The notes: a model not told the origin generated them from the letters alone. A stretch of DNA of 64,000 nucleotides from JBFMDN01 sp040753915 (GCA_040753915.1 JBFMDN010000011.1:1-64000), one strand, 5' to 3'. Numbered from the stretch's first letter, positions 15,887 to 25,494 are shown. Program-made: numbers and translations.

Positions 15887-17479
15887 TCATTTTGGCCAGT
15901 ATTTTGATCGAATCTCCCTCTTGAGAACTTTGCCGGCAGGGCTCATGGGAAGGGCATCCACGAATTCAACCGATTTGGGCGCCTTGAAGTGGGCCAGGTG
16001 CTCGCGACAGAAGCTTATCAGGCTCTCCGCAGTAGCCTCCATCTCCTTTTTCAGCACGACAACCGCATGAACTCTCTCTACCCAGTACTCGTCCGGAACT
16101 CCAATGACAGTGGCTTCGGCTACGGCAGGGTGTCTGTATAGGACATCTTCAACTTCCTTCGGGTAGACATTCTCGCCTCCGGTAATGATCATGTCCTTTT
16201 TTCGGTCAGCAATATAGATATATCCCTTTTCGTCGTAGTATCCCATATCGCCCGTAAAGAGCCATCCATCCCGAATCGCTTCGGCCGTTTCTTTCGGCCT
16301 ACGCCAGTATTGAGACATGATCCTTCTGCTACGAATTATGATCTCTCCGATCTTTCCTGCCTCAACGTCTCGACCTTCCTCGTCGACGATTCTCATATGC
16401 ACGCCGATAGACGGTTGGCCGCACGAGGCCAGCACGCCAGACTCTTCAGTAGATTCGTTTGGGCAGATATGGTCTGATTTCCTCAGAACGGTTGCATGGG
16501 GCCCGGACTCCGTCTGCCCATACCCTTGCAGGAAGATAGGTCCGAAAGTCGAAAGCCCACGTTTTAGGACTTCCACGGGCATGGCGGAGGCTGCATACCA
16601 CACTCTCTTGAGGCGGCTGAGATCATGTTGCTCAATGCCTGGGACGGCAAGGAGCGCGACAAGCTGCGTAGGAACGATATGAACGTCCGTGATGCGCTCC
16701 GATCTGATGATCTGCAACATCTCAGCAGGGTCAAAGGACGGTTTGGGCACGATGACGTTGCAGCCGCCTGTGAGGAAGAACGGCCATATATGACTGTCTC
16801 CGCCGACATGGAACATCGGGAGAACGACGAGGTGGCGGTCGCCGAATTCCAGCCCTATGTCCAGGGCCTTGACGAGGGTATTCTCCAACTTCTCTCTGTG
16901 GGAATAGAGCGCACCGCGCGGGCTTCCTGTGGTTCCGCTTGTATAGAAGATTACGAGTGGATCGTCTTCGTAGACATTCGGGTCAGGCTCTTCACTTGAA
17001 TTGTTTTCCAGGACCTCTCGGTAAGACATCATGTCGCCGCAGGCGTCACCAAAGACAAAAAAATGTTTTGTCTTGGCGAGCCTATGACGAATCGTTTGGA
17101 GGGCCTCTCCGCAATCGGGCCCCAGGAACAGAGCTCGTGGCTCAGAATCATTCATCACCCCGACAAGCTCCTCCGCTTTGAGCCGAGGGCTGTACAGAGC
17201 GAACACATATCCGCCCTTCATGGCAGCACCGAAAGCCTCAGGATATTCAAGGCAATTCCAAGAAAGTATTCCGACGACATCACCCTTCCGGATGCCAAGA
17301 GCCTGTAGACCATGAACCAGTCTGTTGACTCTTTCGTTGAAGCGGCGAAAAGTTATTCTCTCTGAGCCACACACAAAAGCTTCGTTATCAGGGAAGAGGA
17401 TTGCGTTTCTGTAAATGATGTCGGCAAAAGTGCCCAATTGATAACGGCTCAGTTCCCGCAAGATCAGTTTGTCCGACAT
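15887..17479 (-). CDS. AMP-forming acyl-CoA synthetase (1)
   Basis: 530 residues from ATG 17479, preceded by GGAGGCAATATTA. These cytoplasmic enzymes activate carboxylic acids to acyl-CoA through an acyl-AMP. Seen: P-loop-like motif FYTSGTTGSPRGALYSH, GYGQTESGP, DGWLFTGDMGYYDEKGYIYI, RKKDMIITGGENVYPKEVE, and the C-terminal lysine in SPAGKVLKREI. Of the two CoA ligases in this operon it is the distal one; they share the fold but differ in sequence, so may act on different acids. The disrupted pterin-binding methyltransferase gene follows after 65 nt. Confidence 0.92.
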   Translation of the reverse strand: MSDKLILRELSRYQLGTFADIIYRNAILFPDNEAFVCGSERITFRRFNERVNRLVHGLQALGIRKGDVVGILSWNCLEYPEAFGAAMKGGYVFALYSPRLKAEELVGVMNDSEPRALFLGPDCGEALQTIRHRLAKTKHFFVFGDACGDMMSYREVLENNSSEEPDPNVYEDDPLVIFYTSGTTGSPRGALYSHREKLENTLVKALDIGLEFGDRHLVVLPMFHVGGDSHIWPFFLTGGCNVIVPKPSFDPAEMLQIIRSERITDVHIVPTQLVALLAVPGIEQHDLSRLKRVWYAASAMPVEVLKRGLSTFGPIFLQGYGQTESGPHATVLRKSDHICPNESTEESGVLASCGQPSIGVHMRIVDEEGRDVEAGKIGEIIIRSRRIMSQYWRRPKETAEAIRDGWLFTGDMGYYDEKGYIYIADRKKDMIITGGENVYPKEVEDVLYRHPAVAEATVIGVPDEYWVERVHAVVVLKKEMEATAESLISFCREHLAHFKAPKSVEFVDALPMSPAGKVLKREIRSKYWPK

Positions 17480-17540
17480 TAATATTGCCTCCGTCTCATA
17501 CCAATGTGGCATCAAGAAAGCGACAATCCCGGCCTAGGAA

Positions 17541-17597
17541 TGGTGGGGCGGGCGTCACACCTGCCCCAGAAAGACAGGCAAGACGCCTGTCCCACCA
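17541..17597. repeat. intergenic nested hairpin
   Basis: Outer arms TGGTGGG (17541-17547) and CCCACCA (17591-17597) enclose an inner hairpin GACAGGC-AAGAC-GCCTGTC (17573-17591). It lies between the UroD-like gene and the distal CoA ligase of one operon, so it may attenuate or protect the mRNA there. It resembles widely scattered GGCGGGCGTC..GCCTGTCCCACC repeats. Confidence 0.55.
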
Positions 17598-17682
17598 GGA
17601 ACAGCATGTCACTTGTTTGAATACGAATTAGTATAGGCGCCTTTGACATGTAGCCTACCCTTCCGACGACACTGCATCTTGC

Positions 17683-19026
17683 TTATGCGTGCGCTGAATA
17701 CTCCTTGCAAAAGTCCATCATTGCCTTGACATTTTCGATCTTCGATCCTTGGATGCCCGCGCCTGTGGAGAACAAGAAACCACCGTCTTTGCCGGCTACA
17801 TCCATGAGGTTCTTGCAGTAAACCTTTACGTCTTCCGGCGTGCCGGTAGCCAACAGAGAAACGGGGACATTTCCTGCTATGCAGGCCACCTGGCCCACGG
17901 TTTGCTTTGCTCGCGCCATGTCCGTCCGGTCGAACCACCAAACCGTCTTTCCTTTCGGAACATCGCAAATGACATCCAGGCGCTGGTTGTACGCACCTTC
18001 TGCAAAGAGCAGGGGCACTATGCCTTCATCAACCAGGCCTATGATAAGTTTTCTCAGCGTTGGCCAATAAAAGGTCCTGAATTGCTGATCGGACATGAAA
18101 CCGTCTCCTCCCTTGTGCAGAGGAATAAACGGCATGATGTGACCCGCGGCCTTGCATGAAGCCACCCCGGATCTGATCATAAAGGGCGTGAGCCTCTCGC
18201 AGGCATCCAGAAGCTCGTCGCGATGGCGGTACATATCGGTGAGAACACCCGCAGTGCCTCGGAGTGTGTCGCCGATAACGTCAAAGGGCGCTTTGGTGAA
18301 TCCTGCGGAAAAGGAAGGGAATCCGCTGCCCATGACCGATTCATTTATGCGTCGAACTGATCCTATCCAGCGAAGGGTCTCATCACCCGCGTCCGCGAGG
18401 CTCTTCAATGCTGATTGCATCTCTTTTGTCCCGAACGGAATCATCGCAGGTGGCAAACAAACAATCTCGTTTACCGGAGGCAGAAGCGGCACTCGTTCAA
18501 GGGGTTCTAATGCTCCGAAAATCCGCGGGAAAAACACATTCAAGAAGAAGCCGGTGGGATCGTCAATCAAGTCCTGATACTCGCTCGCCTTCATATATTC
18601 CTTTTCAACGTACTGGTATTCATGTTTCTCAGACACGCCGTGACCAGGCCACTTGCACAGCCGGAAATCGAGAATATCAAGTACCCGCCCTGGCACTATC
18701 GTCATGGGGGAATTGTACGCATCAGGCGAGAAGTCTGTGCAGTACTTCTTCCATGCTTTGGCCAGGATATCGTAATCATACATTGCTTCGTACATGCTGT
18801 GGCCTGCGTAATGAATAGGAAAGAACCCTGCTGAAGGACATATGGGTATGCGTTGCGGCTTCTTCTCCAATTGGATTGCGTCCTTCATAAGGGTTGCCCT
18901 CTCCTTGTAGGCTTCTTCCGCTTCGGGGCTGATAAAGGGGACACCCTTCCCGGACAGCCAGTTGTCAAACTGGACTTCCTGCTTTTCGTCCGCATCCGGC
19001 GCTACCTCAATCCACCTCTGCTTCAT
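17683..19026 (-). CDS. UroD-family (corrinoid methyltransferase-like) protein
   Basis: 447 residues from ATG 19026, after AGGAAAGGAATCATC. The uroporphyrinogen decarboxylase barrel includes true decarboxylases and MtaA/CmuA-like enzymes that move methyl groups to or from corrinoid proteins. Visible: CPSAGFFPIHYAGHSMYEAM, GHGVSEKHEYQYVEKEYM, a long helical middle, GHIMPFIPLHKGGDGFM, PLLFAEGAYNQRLDV and VACIAGNVPVSLLATGTPED, the typical late segment. Its length exceeds the ~350 of HemE and there are no haem genes around it. Position between two CoA ligases and beside TRAP genes and a pterin methyltransferase fragment supports substrate demethylation. Confidence 0.8.
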   Translation of the reverse strand: MKQRWIEVAPDADEKQEVQFDNWLSGKGVPFISPEAEEAYKERATLMKDAIQLEKKPQRIPICPSAGFFPIHYAGHSMYEAMYDYDILAKAWKKYCTDFSPDAYNSPMTIVPGRVLDILDFRLCKWPGHGVSEKHEYQYVEKEYMKASEYQDLIDDPTGFFLNVFFPRIFGALEPLERVPLLPPVNEIVCLPPAMIPFGTKEMQSALKSLADAGDETLRWIGSVRRINESVMGSGFPSFSAGFTKAPFDVIGDTLRGTAGVLTDMYRHRDELLDACERLTPFMIRSGVASCKAAGHIMPFIPLHKGGDGFMSDQQFRTFYWPTLRKLIIGLVDEGIVPLLFAEGAYNQRLDVICDVPKGKTVWWFDRTDMARAKQTVGQVACIAGNVPVSLLATGTPEDVKVYCKNLMDVAGKDGGFLFSTGAGIQGSKIENVKAMMDFCKEYSAHA

Positions 19027-19301
19027 GATGATTCCTTTCCTCTCACATCGATCCATTGGCGAGTACTGACGATGGACCGCCAAGGTGCTGGCGCTCGAGA
19101 AAACCAGCTCGACGGCATTCCTTGCAATACCGATTCGGGGTTGCTTGGGAAGGACCGGGAGCATGCCTCCTACCCAACGAACGGCAAGACCTGACTGCGA
19201 TTCGGACGCAAGCCCCTGGTCTGTGCGTCACCACATTTTTCGCGAATCAGCGTGAATCCCTGTAAGGGTGCGCTTCATCTGTCGTCTGAGCAAGAATCTA
19301 A

Positions 19302-20822
19302 TCATATTTTGCCCGGCCCTCCATAACCCTCTGCTTCGCGGATCTTCCGTCTCAATATCTTGCCAGTACTGGATTTGGGAAGCCGCTCAACGGGCTTGAA
19401 CTCCTTCGGAACTTTGTACGATGCCATTCGCTCTTTGCAGTACGCGATTAACTCCGTCTTGCTAAATTCACAGCCCGGTTGCAGCACTACGAAAGCCGTT
19501 ACCGCCTCTCCGTAAACAGCGTCTTCTAGACCGACCACCGCACACTCGCTGATGCTCGGATGTGTGTACAGGACTTCCTCGACCTCGGACGGAAACACAT
19601 TGTATCCTCCTGTTATGATGACATCCTTGATTCGGTCAACAATAAAGAGGTATCCGTCGCGGTCAAGACGGCCCACGTCGCCTGAATGAAGCCATCCACC
19701 GCGAACCATAGCCGAAGTTTCCTCCGGCTTGCCCCAGTATCCTTTCATGACGTTGGGACCGCGAATGGCTATTTCGCCGGTCTCGCCCTGAGGCACGGGG
19801 TTGCCTTCCGGATCGACTATTCTCACCTCCACTATTCCGGCAGGCGTGCCTACTGAGCCGATCCGGTGGCGATACATGTGGTTGTAGGTCACAAGCGAAG
19901 AGGTCTCGGTCATGCCATAGGCCTCGTGGATGGTAAGACCGTAGGCTTCCGTCCATTTCCGCACGATTTCCGAGGCCATGCTGGTGGCAGCGGAGAAACA
20001 GTACTTGACGGTAGAAAAGTGCCGTTTGTGCCCCGCATCAGCCAACAGCCTTATGAAGACAGTGGGCACAGCGAAAAACCGAGTGACACGGTCTTCTTTC
20101 ACAGATGCCAGAATGCGATCGAGGTCAAAGCCATCGTGCAGAATCAATGTGCCACAGCCGTAGAAAATGCCGTTCATTATATGATTACCGCCAAACACAT
20201 GGTTAAGCGGCATGAAACAAAGGGACCTGTCGTCCGGCCGGATCGCTTCGTGATAGCAGACGTTTTGAGCGGTAAAGAGGAGATTTCGGTGTGTCAGCAT
20301 CGCACCCTTAGGCGTGCCGGTGGTGCCGCCCGTGTAAAGGATTACGCAGGAGTCATCAGCGTCTGTGTGCACCGCAACGGGAGTTGACGGTTCCGCGGCG
20401 GCAACGTTTTCCAGAATCGTGGACAAGACCGGATGTAACTCAAACGACAGGAGCGAATCGAGCCCTGGAACAGATGCCCTGTCCGGGAGATTGGCAGCGA
20501 GTTTTTCACTAATGATCATAAGGCGCGGTTGGGCGTCCTTGAGGAGGTGTTCGAGCTCAAGCCTCTTGTACGCAGGATTAAGGCACAGCGCCACTCCACC
20601 TGCCCGAATGATTCCGTAGTAGGCCACGACCCATTCAGGGCTGTTCGGAACATAGAGGGCTACTCTATCGCCAGGGCGCAAACCTTCTTCTATGAGTTGG
20701 GCTGCAACGCGGTTGACGCTTTTACGGATTTCCTCATACGTGAAGCTTCGCCGGCCGAATATCAAAGCTATCTTATTCGGAAAATATGTAGCCGCTCTGT
20801 CAATGACATTAGAGAGATTCAT
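19302..20822 (-). CDS. AMP-forming acyl-CoA synthetase (2)
   Basis: 506 residues. Motifs: ILYTGGTTGTPKGAMLTHRN, HEAYGMTETSSLVTYN, GGWLHSGDVGRLDRDGYLFI, RIKDVIITGGYNVFPSEVEE and SSTGKILRRKI. This is the long/medium-chain or aromatic acid:CoA ligase type. It starts 33 nt after dctM, so an imported acid would be activated straight after uptake. Substrate not readable. Confidence 0.92.
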   Translation of the reverse strand: MNLSNVIDRAATYFPNKIALIFGRRSFTYEEIRKSVNRVAAQLIEEGLRPGDRVALYVPNSPEWVVAYYGIIRAGGVALCLNPAYKRLELEHLLKDAQPRLMIISEKLAANLPDRASVPGLDSLLSFELHPVLSTILENVAAAEPSTPVAVHTDADDSCVILYTGGTTGTPKGAMLTHRNLLFTAQNVCYHEAIRPDDRSLCFMPLNHVFGGNHIMNGIFYGCGTLILHDGFDLDRILASVKEDRVTRFFAVPTVFIRLLADAGHKRHFSTVKYCFSAATSMASEIVRKWTEAYGLTIHEAYGMTETSSLVTYNHMYRHRIGSVGTPAGIVEVRIVDPEGNPVPQGETGEIAIRGPNVMKGYWGKPEETSAMVRGGWLHSGDVGRLDRDGYLFIVDRIKDVIITGGYNVFPSEVEEVLYTHPSISECAVVGLEDAVYGEAVTAFVVLQPGCEFSKTELIAYCKERMASYKVPKEFKPVERLPKSSTGKILRRKIREAEGYGGPGKI

Positions 20823-20855
20823 GGTTGTCTTCCACTCGGCTCACGGAGTCAAAGG

Positions 20856-22157
20856 CTATTTCATAAGCAAATTCGGCAGGAAATAAGCCAGGCTCGGAAA
20901 TAGGAAAAGCAGAGCCAGGCATGCAACGAGACTCAGGATAAATGGTAGGCAGCCTCTATAAATGACATTTATCGGGACGCCCGTGATGCCCCTCACCACG
21001 AATACGCACATGGCAACGGGAGGTATTACAACGCCGATCATGATGGTAATAAGAATCACGATGCCGAACCACACGGGGTCGTACCCGAGCTGGATTACCG
21101 CGGGGTAAAAGATCGGTGTGGCGAGTATCATGAATGCCAAATCGTCGATGAATGTACCTCCAATGAGGTAGATCAGAATGATAAAGCACATGATGAGAGA
21201 CGGGGGAATGGGAAGGCCCAAGATCCAATCTGCCGCCCTGAACGGAATCTCAGTGACGGCAAGGAAATGACCGAGCACCATTGATCCTGCTATCAGAGTA
21301 ATTACCATGCAGGCGGTCCGGAGCGACTCGCTTACGGAGAGTACGAGACCCTTCAGCGTCAGCTCCTTCCTCGCAGCGGCCAGGATCAAGACCGCCAACG
21401 TGCCTATGCTTCCTGCTTCAGTAGGAGAAAAGAACCCACCCAGCATTCCGCCTATTATCACAAAGAAGATTACGGAAACCCACAAGAATTCAGGCAGGGT
21501 CCGGACTCTTTCGGACCAGGAGGCCGGGGGGGTTCCGGGGGCCGCGGCAGGATTGATCCTCACCCATCCATAAATAACGACAATAAAGAATAGAGCGATT
21601 ACAATTCCTGGGACAATCCCCGCCAGAAACATTCTGCCAATGGATTCCTCGACAATAATTGCATAGATGATCAGGACGATACTCGGCGGAATCAGCACTC
21701 CCAATGTGCCTACCGAAGCCACCACTCCGGTCGACAGCCTCTTGTCGTACTTGTAACGGTCCATCTCTGGGATGGCGATCCCCGCAAAAGCCGCCGCAGT
21801 GGCCAAGGTAGACCCACAGATTGCTTTGAACAGGGTGGCGCCTGCGACCGTGGTCATGGCAAGGCCGCCTGGGATATGGCCCACGAATTTGTGCGCGGCC
21901 ATATACAGTCGGCGAGCAATATCGGAATGCGAGGCGATCTGTCCCATAAGCACGAACATTGGTATCACAGTGAACCCGTAGTTGATGAAAGTATCGAAGA
22001 AGTCTTTCACAATTAGATTCGACGCGGCGGTGAACGAAACTAGGTATGCGAACCCTACAAACCCAAGCAGAGCCATCCCGAATGCCAATTCCAAACCTGC
22101 TGCAAAGAGGAGGAGCAGGACAAAACAGGCAATTATCCCTACGGTGATTTCACTCAT
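20856..22157 (-). CDS. dctM: TRAP transporter large permease DctM
   Basis: 433 residues with about 12 membrane helices, the ion-coupled translocation subunit of a TRAP uptake system in the inner membrane. Family landmarks are GMALLGFVGFAYL, GHIPGGLAMTTVAGATLF, the AAAFAGIAIPEMDRYKYDK loop, LGVLIPPSIVLIIYAI and GVVIPPVAMCVFVVRG. It overlaps dctQ by 8 nt. Substrates of this family are mostly C4-dicarboxylates, sugar acids or aromatic acids; here the CoA ligases favour a monocarboxylic or aromatic acid. Confidence 0.95.
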   Translation of the reverse strand: MSEITVGIIACFVLLLLFAAGLELAFGMALLGFVGFAYLVSFTAASNLIVKDFFDTFINYGFTVIPMFVLMGQIASHSDIARRLYMAAHKFVGHIPGGLAMTTVAGATLFKAICGSTLATAAAFAGIAIPEMDRYKYDKRLSTGVVASVGTLGVLIPPSIVLIIYAIIVEESIGRMFLAGIVPGIVIALFFIVVIYGWVRINPAAAPGTPPASWSERVRTLPEFLWVSVIFFVIIGGMLGGFFSPTEAGSIGTLAVLILAAARKELTLKGLVLSVSESLRTACMVITLIAGSMVLGHFLAVTEIPFRAADWILGLPIPPSLIMCFIILIYLIGGTFIDDLAFMILATPIFYPAVIQLGYDPVWFGIVILITIMIGVVIPPVAMCVFVVRGITGVPINVIYRGCLPFILSLVACLALLFLFPSLAYFLPNLLMK

Positions 22158-22638
22158 GGTTCCACCCCAATGTCGTCAGCAGATCACACAGCAACGTGAT
22201 CGACTGGAGAAAACAGCTCAAGGCCAGCCCGAATGTGATCGGGTAATACGGGATCCTGAATCCCGCAGTCACTTCCCCAGTCCTAATGAGATCTAATCCG
22301 TAAATAACAAAATTGTATCCTGCGAACACGAATAGGAAGATGCCCATGCATCTCGTAATAATCTGCAGAATTCTGACGGTTTTGGGGGATAGCTTCTCCA
22401 GGAGAAAATCTACTACAATATGCCCTTTGATCCACGAGGTATACGGTATAGCGAAACCGATCACCACCGCACTGGAAAAGCAGACAATTTCCATTCCGCC
22501 GACTATCGGCTTACCGAAGTACCTCATGACGACGTCCGTAAGAGTCACCAGCATCATGAGACCCAAACCAAGACCCGCAACGGCGAAGAGCGCATAATCC
22601 GCCGCCAGCACTACCTTCATGAACTTTTGCATCTGCAA
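22150..22638 (-). CDS. dctQ: TRAP transporter small permease DctQ
   Basis: 162 residues with four predicted membrane helices, including DYALFAVAGLGLGLMMLVTL, the conserved DVVMRYFGKPIVGGMEIVCF segment, and the WIKGHIVVDFLLEKL loop. Forms the membrane complex with DctM. It lies 203 nt downstream of dctP, with a GC-rich hairpin in the gap. Confidence 0.92.
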   Translation of the reverse strand: MQMQKFMKVVLAADYALFAVAGLGLGLMMLVTLTDVVMRYFGKPIVGGMEIVCFSSAVVIGFAIPYTSWIKGHIVVDFLLEKLSPKTVRILQIITRCMGIFLFVFAGYNFVIYGLDLIRTGEVTAGFRIPYYPITFGLALSCFLQSITLLCDLLTTLGWNHE

Positions 22639-22713
22639 TACCCCTCTAATTCCACCAGTTAGCGACGCGGTAGGGCAGGAGCGTCCGGGCGAATCACTCT
22701 CAATATCCCCAAG

Positions 22714-22737
22714 AGCCCCCCTTTATAAGGGGGGGCT
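22714..22737. terminator. hairpin between dctP and dctQ
   Basis: AGCCCCCC (22714-22721), TTTATAAG loop, GGGGGGCT (22730-22737). An 8-bp GC stem without a clear U-run in the minus direction; better seen as an attenuator or mRNA-protecting hairpin than a full terminator. It would favour excess of the binding protein over the permeases. Confidence 0.5.
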
Positions 22738-22841
22738 GGCGTAGCCTTATCACTCCCCATTATAAAGAGGGCTAGGGTGGAGCCTCAAGAGATTGAACGG
22801 TTATCCTTAACCTGTCACCGATTCCGGCTTATAAGGAGGAC

Positions 22842-23876
22842 CTACGGATGCGTCTTGACATACTCAATGCAGAAATCCAAAGCTTCTTGTGCGGGCAGAC
22901 CGTTAGCAGCCGTCTTCTTCACCCACTCCGCCTTCACGGCTTTCATTTTTTCGGCTACTTGGGCCTCCTGCTCCTTTGTTGCGTTTATTATCTTGATACC
23001 TTTCCTGTTGGCTAGCTCTGTGGCTTCTTTGTCCAATTCATTCCACAGCTTGGCCTGCTTCTCGACCCACTCTTCGTTGATCTTCTCTATGATCTCCTGA
23101 TCCTCCTTGGACAAAGAATTCCACTTGTCTTTGTTCATGAAAACGCATATGGGAGCCGTGTACGACATCGTTGGACATATGATGACCGTCTTAATGACGT
23201 CGACAAACTTCCATCCTTTAAGAGGTTCAATGGGCAGCAGGAGGCCGTCCAGCAAACCTTTTGAACACGCGTCATAGGTCTCGGTTATGGGCAAGGTCAC
23301 GGGAGCAGCGCCCATGGCCCTTGCGATCCCGGCGTTTTCCGTGTTGGCCTTGATCCTCAAGCCTTTGACTTCATCAATTGATGACACCGGCTTAACCGTC
23401 TGGAACATCCCTGGTCCATGGCCGTGAATATACATGATCTTCGTATCGTCAAATTCCTTGGGCTTGAACTTCCTGTAGTACTCCCAAGCGGTCTTCGTAG
23501 CCTGGTATCCACTAGTGAACCCTATGGGCTGTCCGAGTACTTCGGTCAAAAGGAACCGGCCCGGGGAGTAGGCCGCCAAGGTGTGACCGACGTCTGCGAT
23601 TCCCTTTACTACACTGTCATAGGTTTGCGGAGGAGGCGTCAGGGTGCCGCCCGGGAAATGGATAATCTTTACCCGTCCGTTCGTTCGCTTTTCCACTTCC
23701 TGGCACCACTGCTTAGCCAGAACAGCGTTTTTGTGGGAAGGAGCAAAGATGTCCGAGTACTTGAGCTTAATCACCTTTTCCTGCGCCTGGACCTGGACTG
23801 CAAAAGCCCCGACGAGGGAAAGAACCGAAAACAACCAACAAAAAGATCGCGCTGCCGACCCCTTCTCCATGATCAC
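22842..23876 (-). CDS. dctP: TRAP transporter periplasmic solute-binding protein DctP
   Basis: 344 residues with a signal peptide (RSFCWLFSVLSLVGAFAVQV, cleavage near VQAQE). Captures the solute in the periplasm and delivers it to DctQM. The middle has the family stretch VKGLRIKANTENAGIARAMG, whose arginine normally holds the substrate carboxylate, then APVTLPITETYDACSKGLLD. The ATG at 23876 or the second at 23870 is possible. First gene of the operon; a regulator is divergent across a 652-bp gap. Confidence 0.93.
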   Translation of the reverse strand: MIMEKGSAARSFCWLFSVLSLVGAFAVQVQAQEKVIKLKYSDIFAPSHKNAVLAKQWCQEVEKRTNGRVKIIHFPGGTLTPPPQTYDSVVKGIADVGHTLAAYSPGRFLLTEVLGQPIGFTSGYQATKTAWEYYRKFKPKEFDDTKIMYIHGHGPGMFQTVKPVSSIDEVKGLRIKANTENAGIARAMGAAPVTLPITETYDACSKGLLDGLLLPIEPLKGWKFVDVIKTVIICPTMSYTAPICVFMNKDKWNSLSKEDQEIIEKINEEWVEKQAKLWNELDKEATELANRKGIKIINATKEQEAQVAEKMKAVKAEWVKKTAANGLPAQEALDFCIEYVKTHP

Positions 23877-24528
23877 ACGTCCTTTCTTGTACGGTTCCGA
23901 GCCAGGCCGATTCGCCAGGCTCTTCCTGCAATGTTCTCACTCGCCACGTGTCTCCTTGTTGCACCAATAACCGTCCATACAGGCGAGGCCAAAGATCTGC
24001 TTCTCCGCCTTGGAGAAAGGCCTGAACATGCGCCTATTCGGCACCGGCCACCATCGTACAGGCTCCTCGTATGGTCCGGACTTGCTATCCAGGTTGATTT
24101 TCGTTCTCGCTCCCAGGCTGGATCCTGCGAACAAGAAACATCGGCTATACAAAAACCACGGAAAAGATGGCTTGCGCTCTCGGCTGCCCAGGGTACGCAT
24201 TGATTCAAAGGGTCCCTGGTGCGGGAAGGTGGTTTTGACGATTCATTGGCCCACCAGGCTGCCCATTCGTGAAACCATTCACACCTAGTTGCCGACTCTG
24301 CATCGCCCAACGCGGCTCTGTCGAGGAGGCAAAAGGCGGCCCAAGCCAAATTTCGGGTAAGATCCACCATCTTTCTCATCTCGGCGGGTTATCTGAATCG
24401 GGGCAAAGCTTAGCGAATGTGGAAAATTTAAAGGTCTAATATTTTTTGTCAAGAAAAATATTACCATCTCAAAAAAAACGGTTGAAAAAATTTTTCGTCG
24501 TTTATAGAGTTCTCTCACAGAGGTCTAC
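23877..24528. promoter_or_regulatory. divergent control region, TRAP operon / FadR-type regulator
   Basis: 652 bp with no gene I can support. The half nearest the regulator (24410-24500) is strikingly AT-rich compared with its GC-rich surroundings and holds the inverted repeat at 24437-24463. Promoters for both directions are expected here. Confidence 0.5.
24437..24463. promoter_or_regulatory. 10-bp inverted repeat, candidate operator
   Basis: TAATATTTTT (24437-24446), seven-base spacer TGTCAAG, AAAAATATTA (24454-24463), perfectly symmetric. It lies 66 nt before the regulator's start. A natural target for the dimeric GntR-type protein, but the symmetry is AT-only, so it could also be promoter DNA. 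Confidence 0.45.
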
Positions 24529-25263
24529 ATGAACCGATTCAAACCGGTCCGGCAACCCAGGGTATCTGAGGAAGTCATCGAACAGCTCAAACACGCCTTC
24601 CTCGTGGGTCACTTCAAGGCAGGAGACAAGCTGCCTCCTGAACGAGAATTGGCGAACGAGTTCCAGGTCAGTCGCGTCGCGGTCCGTGAAGCATTGCGGG
24701 CTCTCGAAAGCTCGGGATTCATCGAGATCCGGCAAGGAGCCACAGGAGGCGCCTACGTGACGGACCTCACATTTGAGACCCTTGCTGGTGCCTTCTTGGA
24801 TCTTTTTCTCGCCGAGAAGATCTCTGTCCCGGAATTGTGTCATGTCCGGCGCCTGCTTGAACCTGAAATCGCTCGGATGGCTGCCGCTCGAGTCACATCC
24901 GATTATTCAGAAAGGCTTCTGGAGGCCCTGGAGGCAGAGGAAATCCCCGCCCGCACGCTGGCTGAAGACTTCGAAACAAAGACAAACGTGCATTTCCTTC
25001 TGGCGGAAATGTGCGGCAATCGGTTGCTCGAAGCACTTAGCAAGTCCTTGATGGGCCTGACCAGGCGCTTCGTGGCGGCTGTTCAACCTGATTTCCAGTC
25101 CATGCATCCTCCGGGGCTGCACCGCCCCATTGTCGAAGCGGTCATGGCTGGAGATGGAGATGCCGCAGCCGAAGCAATGAGACTTCACGCTGAGGAATTT
25201 GGTCAGATTCTAATGGCCATGGAAAAAGAATTTCGACAAAGGCCGTTTCCTGTGGTCGTCTGA
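24529..25263 (+). CDS. GntR-family regulator, FadR/FCD subfamily
   Basis: 244 residues. The N-terminal winged helix-turn-helix (residues ~12-75) shows GDKLPPERELANEFQVSRVA followed by VREALRALESSGFIEIRQG. The C-terminal FCD domain (~90-230), all helices, has NVHFLLAEMCGN and LHRPIVEAVMAGDGDAAAEA, whose histidines usually bind a metal and a carboxylate effector. It is divergent from the TRAP/CoA ligase operon and probably represses it until the acid or its CoA ester appears. Confidence 0.92.
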   Translation: MNRFKPVRQPRVSEEVIEQLKHAFLVGHFKAGDKLPPERELANEFQVSRVAVREALRALESSGFIEIRQGATGGAYVTDLTFETLAGAFLDLFLAEKISVPELCHVRRLLEPEIARMAAARVTSDYSERLLEALEAEEIPARTLAEDFETKTNVHFLLAEMCGNRLLEALSKSLMGLTRRFVAAVQPDFQSMHPPGLHRPIVEAVMAGDGDAAAEAMRLHAEEFGQILMAMEKEFRQRPFPVVV

Positions 25264-25305
25264 AATATTTTCCGCGCGATATGGAGTTCGTTGACCGGTC
25301 TTTGC

Positions 25306-25335
25306 TTTCCTTTCCTTTCCTTTCCTTTCCTTTCT
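25306..25335 (+). repeat. TTTCC pentanucleotide tandem repeat
   Basis: Five exact TTTCC units (25306-25330) followed by TTTCT, in the gap after the regulator gene. Such tracts can change length by slippage. It is not in a gene or obvious promoter. Confidence 0.8.
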
Positions 25336-25494
25336 TGCGCTAAGGCCAGACCACCCCGGCGGCAGACGAGCAAACTCTGCAAGGACCTCCGCACTTCTGT
25401 TCCGAAACCGGCGCAGGCCGTCGCATGTCATACACTAAAACGCGCTGTTCCATTCGGGACGCTACCAAATCGGTTTGCCACCGGGAGTTGATGG

